Positions 12,901 to 23,539 of a DNA stretch of 64,000 nucleotides are shown one piece after another (within the stretch, counting starts at the first letter, position 1; every line of letters starts with the position of its first letter). Source of the DNA: Cenococcum geophilum 1.58 (taxonomy: Eukaryota; Ascomycota; Dothideomycetes; Gloniales; Gloniaceae); the NCBI GenBank assembly GCA_001692895.1, contig KV748268.1, positions 1 to 64,000 of the forward strand, written 5' to 3'. Both the position numbers and the translations under genes were made by a program. Under the pieces are notes generated by a model. The model was not told the DNA's origin and searched no databases. It saw only the letters and a list, made by a program, of their open reading frames with translations.

Positions 12901-15560
12901 TAATACCTAAATTTATAAGTTAAATAGTAGGATTAATAGTTTAAAGTATTAATAGATAGTGGAGTAATAAGGAACTATATTTTACTAGTAATAGTTAAAA
13001 AAAATAGGATTACCATATAGGAAAAAGGAGCATCTTTACCTATTAGTGACAATTTTAGGGGATCTAATAGCTTATAAAAGAGGTATTATTAACCTTAAAA
13101 TAGGACCTATTTAGCTAACTATTAAAGGGAGATAGATTAAGATGTTTTTAATATATTACTATTAGGGAATAATAAGGTAGTATTAGGAATGCCTTAGTTA
13201 TAGGAATATAATTTAAAAATTAATTAGATTATAGGTTAGGTTAATATTAAAGATACTTAATAATATAAGATGCGATAATAAGCTAAGTTAGTATAATACT
13301 AAGTAGGAGCAACCTATAAAGAAATAGAGAAGGGATTAAGTTATATACTAAAGAGATACTATAAATATGGCAAGAAACTATAGTTACTAAAAAGCGAAAA
13401 GTTGTTAAAGTATATAGTATAGGACTATAAGATAGAATTAGAACTAGGAATAAGTTTAAGGTTTTTTCTAACTTATAAACTTACTAAAGAAGAAGAAAGA
13501 GTACTAAAAGAGTTTATCTAAGAAAATTTACGAAAAGGATATATTAGACTATCGCAGTTATTAGTAGGTTATCTAGTACTATTTATACTAAAGAAAAATA
13601 GCAAACTAAGACTATGCATTAACTATAGATAGTTAAACAGCATTACTAAAAAGGATAGGTATTCTTTACCCTTAATTAGCAAAATCTAAGATAGGATAGG
13701 TAATGTATAAATCTTTACAAAGATAGATCTGAGATAGGTATACCACCAGATTAGGATTAAGGAAGGCAATAAATAAAAACAGCCTTTAGGTTAAAGGAAG
13801 GACTATATAAACTATTAGTTATATAATTTAGGCTTATAAACACACTAGTAACGTTTTAAAAGTATATTAATAATATATTAGGAGAATACTTAGATGAATT
13901 TGTTATAGTATACCTTAACAATATTATTATCTACTTAATAACTAAGGAAGAATATAGAGAACACATTAAATAGGTTTTAAAGAGACTATAAAAGGAACAG
14001 ATACTAGTAGTAATTAAAAAATACAAGTTCTTTACTAAGAAGACCGATTTTGTTAGATTTATTATTAAACTAGGCTAACTTAGTATAGATCTAAAAAAGA
14101 TTAAGGCTATAGTAAATTAGTAAGAACTAGAGAACGTTACGTAGTTAAGATTATTTCTAGGGTTTTGCAATTACTATAGAAGGTTTATAGCGTAATAGTT
14201 AAAAGATATTAAACCGTTTACGTAACTAATAAAGAAAAAAGAACTATAGGTATAGGGAAAGGAGTAAAAAGAATTATTTACCTAGGAGCTAGTTCTTAAG
14301 ATCTATTAACTAGAACTAGAGATAGTTATAAAAATAAACGCATTAGACTATATATTAGGGGTATACTTTATGCAAAAATATTAAGATAAATGGCACCTAG
14401 TGGTATACTATAGTTGAAAAATAATACCACTAGAATTAAACTATAACATCTATAATAAGGAGTTATTAGGTATAGTTATAGCACTAAAGAAATAGAAAGC
14501 GTTTTTGTAAGGTATAAAGAAACTATTTATAGTTAAGANNGANTATAAGAACCTAATAGGATTCCTAATAATAAAGGAACTTAACTAAAGATAGGTTAGA
14601 TGGGTAGAGATGCTTACGGAATACCATTTTAAGATTTAATATACTAAGGGTACAGATAATATGCGAGCAGATGCTCTAAGTTAAAAAGCTAAATTATAAA
14701 ACGACGAAAAGCTATTAGGGGCTTTACTGCGAAAAGACACAGATGAATTAATTAGGTATAATTATCTAAAGATTATAGTAACTTAAGAAGAACTAGACAG
14801 AGTTTATAAATTACTAGAAAGCTTTTAGGTATAAAGAATCTTTAAAATATAACTAGAAGAATAGTTAGAATATCTAGGAGAAGAAATATTATATAAGTAT
14901 AGAGAGGTAAAGTATATCCTAAGAAGTATAGTAGAGCATTTTATAGAAAATTTCTATAAGGAAATAACTTAAGGATATAATAGAGCTATAGGCTTAGTAT
15001 TAAGACTCTAAGAGGAGTATATTATTAATAGAATCTAGGGCTTAGTACGGAAAGTCACTAAAGAATATTTAGATTACTAAAGAAATAAACTAATAAGATA
15101 TAAGCTATATAGAGGACTATAACTTATTAAAATACCGGAGAGGCTATAGAAGGTTATATTATAGGACTTTATTATAAAGTTGCTAAAATTAAAAAACCCT
15201 ATTACCGGATAAGATTATAACGTAATCTTAGTAATAGTAGATAAGCTTATAAAGTAGGGATACTTTATAGCATGCATAGAAGAAATATTAGCAGAAGATA
15301 TCGCTAGAATCTATATTAAAGAAGTATTTATAAGATATAGAGTATTAAGTAAAATTATATTAGATAGAGACCTAAGATTTATAGTAGTATTTTAGGAGGT
15401 ATTCTTAGCGGAATAAGGAGTTAGAGTAGTAACTTTTACTATATATTATCTGCAGACAGATAGTTAAATAGAAAGATTAAATTAGATACTAGAGTAGTAT
15501 TTAAGATATTATATTAATTATATATAGAATAATTAGGTATTATTATTACTAGGTAAATAT
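10000..15560 (+). mobile_element. Gypsy-2: broken, right-truncated Ty3/Gypsy element
   Basis: A second fossil Ty3/Gypsy retrotransposon, plus strand, of a lineage distinct from Gypsy-1. Parts: gag about 10130-11160 with the retrotransposon gag core and a zinc-knuckle region near 11010-11070; a long spacer of about 1.7 kb; protease about 12940-13240; reverse transcriptase about 13420-14150; RNase H about 14290-14600; integrase from about 14700. The integrase similarity stops at about 15560, where the leader of the DUF3435 gene begins, so the 3' part is missing or displaced. It is broken throughout by dozens of disruptions of RIP type and is old. N bases at 14539-14543 lie in the RNase H region. 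Confidence 0.85.
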
Positions 15561-16070
15561 ATATGGTAGTAGAAATACATCTGTTTTTGGGGGTTATTAG
15601 CCGCCGCTTTTGGCGGCGTTCCTACCTCGCTTAGACCCTGTTATATCGCCGCTTTAAAGAAGCTCTGTTTACTTAAGCAATCCCTATTATACCCTGTTTA
15701 TTATTTTGGAGGGGGTAGAAATAAAACACGAGCTTTAGCAAAGCTTGTTAGCGCTTACGTTAATTTAATATGGCACAGCCTATATAGAAAAGCCAGCGTC
15801 TACTTAAAGAAATGGCCTGCTCGCCTTCTCCCCGCACTTCCTCCCTTTACTACCCTCGTTCCACTTCCTTTCTTTCTCCCTTTACTATCCTCGTTTTACT
15901 TTCTCTCCCGCGATTTAATCCTTATCTATAATACTTACCTTACCTATTTGGTAAACTCGCTGTCGCCAGAATGGTAGTACGCCTATTAAAGTAGCTGCTT
16001 TAGCTTATAGGACGGAGAGGAGAGGAGCACTCTACGCCGCCGCCGTTTATTAAAACTTAAATTTATAACT
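15560..16070. other. Leader before the DUF3435 gene, with a perfect GCCGCC hairpin
   Basis: A 500-base stretch between the end of Gypsy-2 similarity and the first recognisable residues of the DUF3435 gene. It is less AT-rich than the surroundings and contains a perfect hairpin at 15600-15617 (GCCGCC, loop GCTTTT, GGCGGC) a few tens of bases from the junction. In Starship elements the recombinase gene is the first gene inside the 5' end, so this is where the element terminus would lie. I found no matching repeat elsewhere in the window and cannot place the exact edge. Confidence 0.4.
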
Positions 16071-18602
16071 CTAAAGTCCAGACTCGGATATAGACACCGA
16101 TCTAGATATATACATTCGTTTAGAAGATGGTATAGATTTAGATTTTGGAGAACTAGACACGGAATTAGATGCGGAATTAGATGCGGAATTAGATGTGGAA
16201 TTAGATATGGAATTAGATGCGGAGTTTAATGTAGAGTTAAATGCGGGATTAGACGTGGAATTGGACTCTAAAGCTGAGGAAATACTAAAAGACATTGCTA
16301 AATTAGAAGAGGAGGGACCCGCGAAACCGAACCATACTTTTTATACTAAGAAACTATAGAAGAGGGAAGGCGAAATCTAGGAGATGTAAATTATAAAAAT
16401 TTCTGCTAACTTGTTATTACACCCTCTAATTGCTATAAACTAGGTACTGCCTAAAGATTAAAAAGAAAACCTAAAAAACCGTAGACGATTAGCTGCGTAA
16501 ATGCGCCCTAATAGTCTTTAAAGTATATCTCCGCTGGTAGAAGAGAAATTTTTAAATTAAGAAGGAGAGCTTAATGCGAAGCTATTAGAAACGAATTAGT
16601 ATGTGCTATATAGACCTTACACGCCATTAGATAGATAGTGATATCCTTAATAATATTTGCAATATAAGTTCCTACCCCTCCTTTAAGGTAGGCTAACAGC
16701 TATAGAAGTGGATCCTAAGCCTTAAGCTTAATAAGTCGCAAAAGGAAAAGTACGCTATGTTCGTTTAAGACCTTTATGCTATCCTCCACGCTCTCTGGAT
16801 TAATAATATTAAGCCACTTTACGGCTTTATTTAAGTCTAAATTTTGCTTCTTCTCCTACTTAGCGTAGCTATAGCTATAAGACCAGGCGCTTTGGTGGAA
16901 AGCGCTAGTACTAAAGGCAGTAATAAAGCTGTCTGGTTTAAGAATATTAACGTTATAGTTATTTGTAGTAAGAAACACTCTAATAAGAGCATAGTTGTGG
17001 TGAATATAAACCTGGAATACATTAAGAACAAAGAAAAGGATAGTAAACTGTAAGCTTCGTGCTATATCTAAATAATGTATCCTATTAACTGTAAATCTAT
17101 AGAAAGAAATTTACCTTCCGTCTAGAAGACCTTCCTATATTCTGTATTGTTTTGTATATCTTAGCCGTCGGCGTTGGTTAAGACGCATTCCGAGATAACT
17201 TTATAAGTATTTAAGATATCTTTAACCTTAAGGTACCGGCGCACCGCGACGTGCTACATATTGGGTAGAAGGACGAAGTACTAGATTGGCTATTTTTTTA
17301 TAACGTTAGCCATATAACTGGGGGTGGCAATGTTATAAAAGAAAAGGCCTTTCTATACGCTAAATACCGTGACATATTTATACGCCTAGGGCTTATTGCT
17401 GGGTTTAAGGAGGTACTAGAGCTGTACTAGCTATGACGGGCTTTAGGTAAAAACATTAATGGTAGGTCCGCTTGATAATTACCTCTGGACCTGGTTATAT
17501 GTTAATTATATAGATAGATACTCTTACTCTGGAAGAGTGGAACCAGACTATAGGCCAACTTAGTAGTACGTATGAGAGATATTATATACCAACGCATATT
17601 GTAAGCGATTACCAGAGCATCTATTTTGGAAGTTCTTTATAGGATCTCCTTATTAAATCTGTTGCGAGAATGGGGCTGTTATAAGATTGATGAGCGCCTA
17701 TAGAGCTTAATGACGACCAGCTAGAAGAAGTCTATAACAACCCTAAGCTTAGAGCGCTTTGTGACAAATAAGAAGAATATAAGAACCTTATCTACAGTAA
17801 AGGCCTCTACCCCGTTACTAAGGCCAAAGGTACTAAATTATACTAGTAATATAAAGAGACTAAGCGGAATATTGGCATAACGTATTAAAGGTTACAGAGG
17901 GAATAATTAATGACCGCTATTTATGAATTCCACAACTTAATTAACACGATTGAGATAGCTAGGTAGCTTAGTAGGAAGGGCCTAACTGAGGTATTAACAC
18001 TGCTAAGGCGGGAATTTGAACTTTTAGAGCGGGCTACTATTGCTAGAATGCTCTTTGCACCTTTTAAAAATAAAAATACCCGGGTTAAGTTTATCGAAAA
18101 CCTAGCTTAACTATGTCGTTAATAAGAAATGGCTTAACGCAAACCTTTAAAACGGAAGAAAATAGACTTCGTCGTTTTTAAAAATGAGAAAATATCTTAC
18201 GTATAAAAGTAAAGGGATATTGGTCTTAAGAGTACCTTAAATTACCAAACTCCCGATTATACGTCCCTAAAGGAAGAGTCCCCGGATAATAAATATTGTG
18301 GGATTATTTAACAAGAGCTTGGCACTTTAAACGCCGCTAAAGCTGAGATAGTTTAGTTATATCCTATAGAGGTTCCCTACCTAGTATGCCTTATTTATAT
18401 AGGTAATAATAAGTTCTTATATAAAAAACGGATGCGCTATATACCGCGAAAAGACGTCCTAAAGAAGTACGTGGATACCTATTTTCGACGCCCCGAATAT
18501 TAAAGAGAGTTTTAATATTGCCACCCTAAATGTTCTATTAAGCTAAATGGTATAATGCATTTTAAGAGATATGTATCTAATGCGTATAGAGTGTCTTACT
18601 AA
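16071..18602 (+). pseudogene. DUF3435 tyrosine recombinase relic (Starship-captain type)
   Basis: DUF3435 proteins are fungal tyrosine recombinases; members act as the 'captain' that moves Starship giant transposons. Evidence, in order: an acidic N-terminal part with a tandem ELDAELDV repeat (16130-16260); an open stretch at 16844-17053 with RPGALVES at about 16880, the expected site of the first catalytic Arg; HRDVLHIG and KDEVLDW near 17245-17290; AKYRDIFIRLGLIAGFKE and ELY.L.RA at about 17360-17443, the second active-site block (Y.LRR in intact relatives); KAKGTKLY and LRREFELLERATIARMLF (17820-18060); and finally IPRKDVLKKYVDTYF with a C2H2-like finger (CHPKC, then HFKRYVSNAY) at 18440-18590. 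In that finger the last His reads as Tyr, as C-to-T would give. There are many in-frame TAA/TAG codons, so it is not functional. No ATG start is evident. The length (about 840 codons) fits the family. Confidence 0.85.
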
Positions 18603-18609
18603 TACATAC

Positions 18610-19455
18610 GGACTTCCCCTCCGCTGGTATATATTGCAAGGGAAACGCATTATTATTGCTGTCTCTATATTTAAGATGACGAGCGAAAGAAGATAGGGAA
18701 GGGAAGAAGGGAGGGAGAAAGGTAATGGTAGGTAGCTCCTTCTCTCTTTAGTTATAGATTATATCATATTAAGAAGTTTTCCTTTAGAGAGAATTCTCAA
18801 TTAAAAGGAGCAGTAAGGGAAGTAAGAGAGATAGGGGGTAACTTAGCCGCGAGAGTCTATAATAAGGTCCTCTTTATAGCAAAAGGCATTAGTATTACCA
18901 CCTATTTACCGTCCATTTGGCACTTGCTTATCGCTTATAATAAGCAGACAGCTTATATATAACGTTTATTACTTATCTAGTTCTTTATAGGAATTATTAA
19001 AAAGAAGAGCGGATTTATAATATAGCTAAAACTAGCCTTACAATCTAACGTGAATATATGCCGCCTAAATAAGCGGATCGCCTCTCTTACTCTTGCCTAC
19101 TCCGTATTCTAATGGCCTTAAACGCCTTACAGTTCTTATTCTAGGTTCTAAAATATCTTCCCCTTAAACTCTAAAGGACCTGCGGATCTTGCTTTACGCC
19201 TTTAGCTTATGCTACCTTGGCCTTACAGCCCTATATATACCGGGTTAAGGGATAGTCGCTTATAAATTAGCTTCCAGTTTTTACACTTTAGAAATTCTGT
19301 ATATAGTTACCTGTCCTATATATCTATTATGCTAGAGACATATTAGACGTATTAATTCGTTAATAGTAGCAATCACTCTCGCACTATTATAGGTATAATA
19401 AATATGCAAGAGGATTTATGTAGTAGAGAATAGTATAATAAGACACAATCTGTAT
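18610..19455. other. Gene-free AT-rich stretch
   Basis: After the DUF3435 relic there is a purine-rich run (gggaagaagggagggagaaagg, about 18698-18720) and then AT-rich sequence with stops in all frames. I see no motif, terminal repeat or RNA structure. The minus-strand frame at 19387-19632 is hydrophobic and AT-driven, and overlaps a better plus-strand coding trace; I do not treat it as a gene. Confidence 0.5.
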
Positions 19456-19459
19456 AAAA

Positions 19460-21060
19460 GAAAAAGGATATAAATATAAAAAAAATTTTAAGAGAAAATA
19501 AAGAAAGTAATATTCTAGGAAACCTGGACGGCTTAACAAATATAAGAAGATTAACCTAGGGTTCGCTAGAAAGCCATGCACACAATTTTTAAAAATTCTA
19601 TTTAGCTCTAGGTAATGGAAACTGGTCGACACTAATAGAGGAGTAAGATATTAATTAGAGGCTTAAACTAAGCAGGATAAAGAGGATCTAAAACTTAATA
19701 AAACTAGCTAGTAACCGTAATAATAGTATAGATTGCCATAATAAGAACGCCTTCAAGCCAGTCTATTTTAGTGTTAGTTATAGTGGATTACCTATATAGA
19801 AAGGAAAACTTACTAGATTTGCTATCCTAGATAAGATAATTTACTAGGAGTACGGTAACAAATAAAACAGCGATTAGAAAGGTATTGAAATAAAGCGTTA
19901 TATAATCCTGGCCTATAATCTAACTAAGTATAATAACGAATGGGAGAACTAGAAGAGCGATTTATATACTAGATCTAATAGTAACATTAATTACTAGATT
20001 TATTTTATCCTTGTAAGCTATTATAACCGCTATTATATACTTGGTAGCGTTCCTAACAATTAAGAGTAGGATAAGACCAATAAAAGTGGTGGAGACAGTG
20101 CCGCTTACCGTAATATTACTAATGCTATTAACCATAAACTCGGAACAGAAGGCGACTAACGCGGTAGAGATTCTAAGGGTTATAATTACACCCTAGATTA
20201 TTAATTAGGGCTCCTTAATCTCATTGTCTTCCTTTTCTGCGTTTAAATCCTGCATAGGCTGTTTTTAGTTTACTCCGCCTCCAGATATAGCTGGCGCTCT
20301 AGTACTAATCTATGCGATACTATGGAGAGGTATACCCTACTTATAGGAGGACCTGCGCTTAGGAGCCCTTTAGCTTAGAGTATTACACATTTCGGTATGT
20401 GACTTTAATTAAAATATAAGGTAGCAAACGTATATAATTAGGAGGATGATAGCTATTCTACAGGAAAGCTCTAGATTAAGTATAGAGCTATTGAGGCTCG
20501 TAGCTGCGTGGGTTAGTACCTATTATAGATCTAAAGCTGTTATTTAACTTACTTAACAGCGTAGAGTAAAAGGCGGTTGGAATAATTAGACTGCTGACGC
20601 ATAGAGCTAGAAGACCGGCCGTAGTACCTGCTATTATTATATTAAAATGTTATTCTACCTGGTTAATGCCTTTAAAGAAAAAGCATATACTAAGGATAAG
20701 GAGTAAGTTTGAAAGCATACTACTGATTAAGGAAGTTTTAACAATAGTAATCTGGCCCTTAGTTAGGGCTAAGATGGAGATGATTAATTTAACAGCGTTT
20801 CTGCGCCAAATATTAGATAATATTAGGACAAATAAGAAGCGGAGAAATATACCTAAAAGTTGCGTTTAAAAGACTACCTAATATATTACTAGCGCGGAGC
20901 GCAATCTCTTTAGTAGTGTAATTAAGCATTACAGTAAGCGGAATAATGGTAATAAAGTTAACGATAAATATAGTAATACCGTTAACGTGAAGATAATTGA
21001 CTACGAAGCTAACGGGAATGGCAAGAAGAAGTATGTTTATCTATAAGCTAAATAAGATAG
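19460..21060 (+). pseudogene. Unassigned coding relic or relics downstream of the recombinase
   Basis: A plus-strand translation is readable in pieces: FARKPCTQFLKILF (19560-19610), LTRFAILDKIIY and IEIKRYIILAYNLTKYNNEW (19810-19950), IYFILVSYYNRYYILGSVPNN (20000-20060). A further trace covers 20640-21060 and includes the open stretch 20666-20869 (MEMINLTAFLRQILDNIR) and VKIIDYEANGNGKKKYVYL. Interruptions are almost all TAA/TAG. Composition changes from hydrophobic to Asn/Lys-rich, so more than one gene or several exons may be involved. I do not recognise a family. It follows the recombinase in the same orientation and could be its first cargo gene. Confidence 0.4.
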
Positions 21061-21626
21061 CACGAACCTAATCCCTAGTAGGTATATTACGCTTTAAAGC
21101 TACTTTTAGCCTTTCCTCTTTAATTATTAGCTTAAGATATAAGGATCTTCGTAGGCCTATACCGGCCTCTTTATTAGGTTGTTTATTGTTAGGCCTTATC
21201 TAGGCTGCTTAATAGGCTTTTAAGAGTGTTACTAGATCTAAATATGCCATTATAAGCACGGTTTTTAATTTTTCCTAGAAAGAGCATAATGGAGAAGGGC
21301 GATTTTATAGTCTAGAGGGTACCTACATATGGCAAAGACTAAGAAGTCCGATAGTACTTAGGCCAACACTAACGCCTTAAATCCATAATAGTGCGTTTAG
21401 CTTTTTTTTTCAGTTAATTTCACGAGCGAGGATCTAAAGTAAATTCCAGAATAGTTGCTATAGAGGAGAGGAGGATTAACGTTAATGACTAGATAGAACG
21501 GCTAGTGAAAAAAGAGAAGGTAGAGTGTTCTAATAGATAAATGATGAGTAAAAAGTAAACCAACTACTTATAGAAATGAGGACGCAGTAAAATGTATAAA
21601 TAAGGGTGTAAGTTTATATGCCTAAG

Positions 21627-21974
21627 TACTAGCTGCTTAGTATCTTAAATATAAGTCCTTCTTTAACGCAAGGCAGATTAATAGAAGTTGTTATACCGCC
21701 TATGTAAGGCGGAGCGCTTATAAAGGGCTTAGCTAGAATGCTAATTAAACTACCCTATAACGCACTAATAGCTCCTTTACTATAGATAAGGAGTGAATAT
21801 ATAAGATTAACTAGCTAAGATAAGTCTACTGCTTAAGCAGTGCCCTGCTCCGTAAAGGGTGGGCGTTAGAAGTGGATTATATAATGCTATTCCTGCTAAG
21901 TAAGGCGTTATTAAGGGGTTATTATTAGCTTCTAGTTCTAGTTTACAATTTTATATAAACGCCTCCGAACCCTA
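21627..21974. repeat. Left long terminal direct repeat (348 bp)
   Basis: It matches 27257-27603 nearly end to end, sharing blocks such as aaatataagtcc, cgcaaggcagatta, agtctactgcttaagcag and ccgaaccctac. It begins tactagc and ends accctacta-side as accc-ta. The outer 5 bases are CTAAG. Confidence 0.9.
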
Positions 21975-23535
21975 CACTGTTAGGGCTATCTAAAAGCTAA
22001 GTTACCTATTCACCTTATCTTAACCTTAGGCCTGGCTCGTTAGCTATTAAGGCGATAAGAAGTTGCGTTAAGGCGTATAATAGGGCTTAAGTAAAGCCAC
22101 GCAACTAGATAGGTATTACTATACGAAGTAACGCTTAATTAGCTGCCTCTATATCGCCATCTTAGAATGATTGGAAGAAAGGGGTTAATGCTAGCCCTTA
22201 TTGTTTAATGTAACCCTCCTATAAAGGTATAGCAAAGGTAGGTATAGATAGGAAGGATTATACTCCTGTCGTGGCCGTATTATAGCGTATTTATAATACT
22301 ATACTAGTATCCCTAAGTTAGTAAATCGGCTCGACTTTCGAGGTATAGTTAAAGCAGAGTTTACCGTCAGCTCTTTTATTAGCTAGGTAGTAGAGAGGAG
22401 CGGGATATAAAAGGCCTTTATATCCTTTAATTAGACCTATATTAAGTATAGTATCCTTTAAGGAAATCCCTCCTTACTTTCTTGCAAAGACACTTAAACT
22501 ATTAGCTGCCTTATCTCTTTAATAATAAGCCACTCAGACGCTATAATAGAGGATACCACATTATATTAGGCTAAGGTGCGCTCTAAATATTAAATCCTTT
22601 ACGGGATACCGCTGATGGAGCTAGAATATACTGTATACTTCCCATCCCAAGGGCTCCAATAAGGCCGTTAATATAGTAGGGTAAGTATACGATAGTTACT
22701 TCCCCGTAGTTTTATCCGTTCGCTAGCTTACTAATATAAGTAGGATATTTAGTTAGCATTGGAACGCAAGAGTAATTTAGAGAATGACAAGGCTAATATA
22801 AAAGGAACTATAAGGAAATACTTACTCCGCACTAATAAGATAAAGAAGCCGTCTTAATATAGTCCGTTTAGTAACTCCTTCTAATAAAGCTTACTAACCC
22901 CTAGCTTACTCTATTAGGGGTAATAGAGAGACTAAGTAGCTTAGTTAATTAACTTAGCTATAGGCTTAGCCAACTTAATAGGAGAGTTAGCAGCCTTAAA
23001 AAATGCGACTGCTACATTATAAGTTATCTAGGGAAGGTTGACGATTGGATTAACAACCTAAGAAGTAACTAGAAAGAGATAAGAGATACTATTAAGCGGC
23101 TTTAAAACGAAATCCACACTCTTAAGAGAGGTAGTAATAAAACTTTAGATTACGGAGATAAATAGGTTGTAAAGGTAAGAAATAAGGTTACGGCATTTAA
23201 GAGAAAAAGGGCATGCTTAGCCTAAGGATAGAGAAGTCTGCAGAATTAAGGAGGAAATTTGTTAGCTTAAATAGTACGCTCTTTAGTCTTATATCGTTTG
23301 CTTATTAAAGGAAATTTATATATTAGATTTAAGCTAGACAGCCCCGCCCTTTATGGCGAGTGTTTGCCGTATTTATATACTTAATTAGCAATAAATTAGC
23401 AGATCTAATTAAGCTTAACGTCTAAAGTAAGTAGAACCACGTTCCCCTATTACGTGTTTAAGTCTAGTCGCTCTACTAGCGTTTTCTTTACTAGTAAAGG
23501 ATAGCATTGTCCTTAAAATAGAAGTTAGTTTGTGG
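21975..23535. other. Interior of the LTR-flanked element, left of the kinase gene
   Basis: RIP-decayed sequence. A weak plus-strand trace at about 22750-23220 is rich in Lys, Gln and Glu. No polymerase, protease or zinc-knuckle motif is visible on either strand. Confidence 0.4.
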
Positions 23536-23539
23536 AATA

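Noticed and set aside
16071-16295. Minus-strand Ser/Asn-rich frame
   Set aside because: Shadow of the acidic ELDAELDV repeat of the DUF3435 gene on the plus strand, which continues into recognisable domain sequence.
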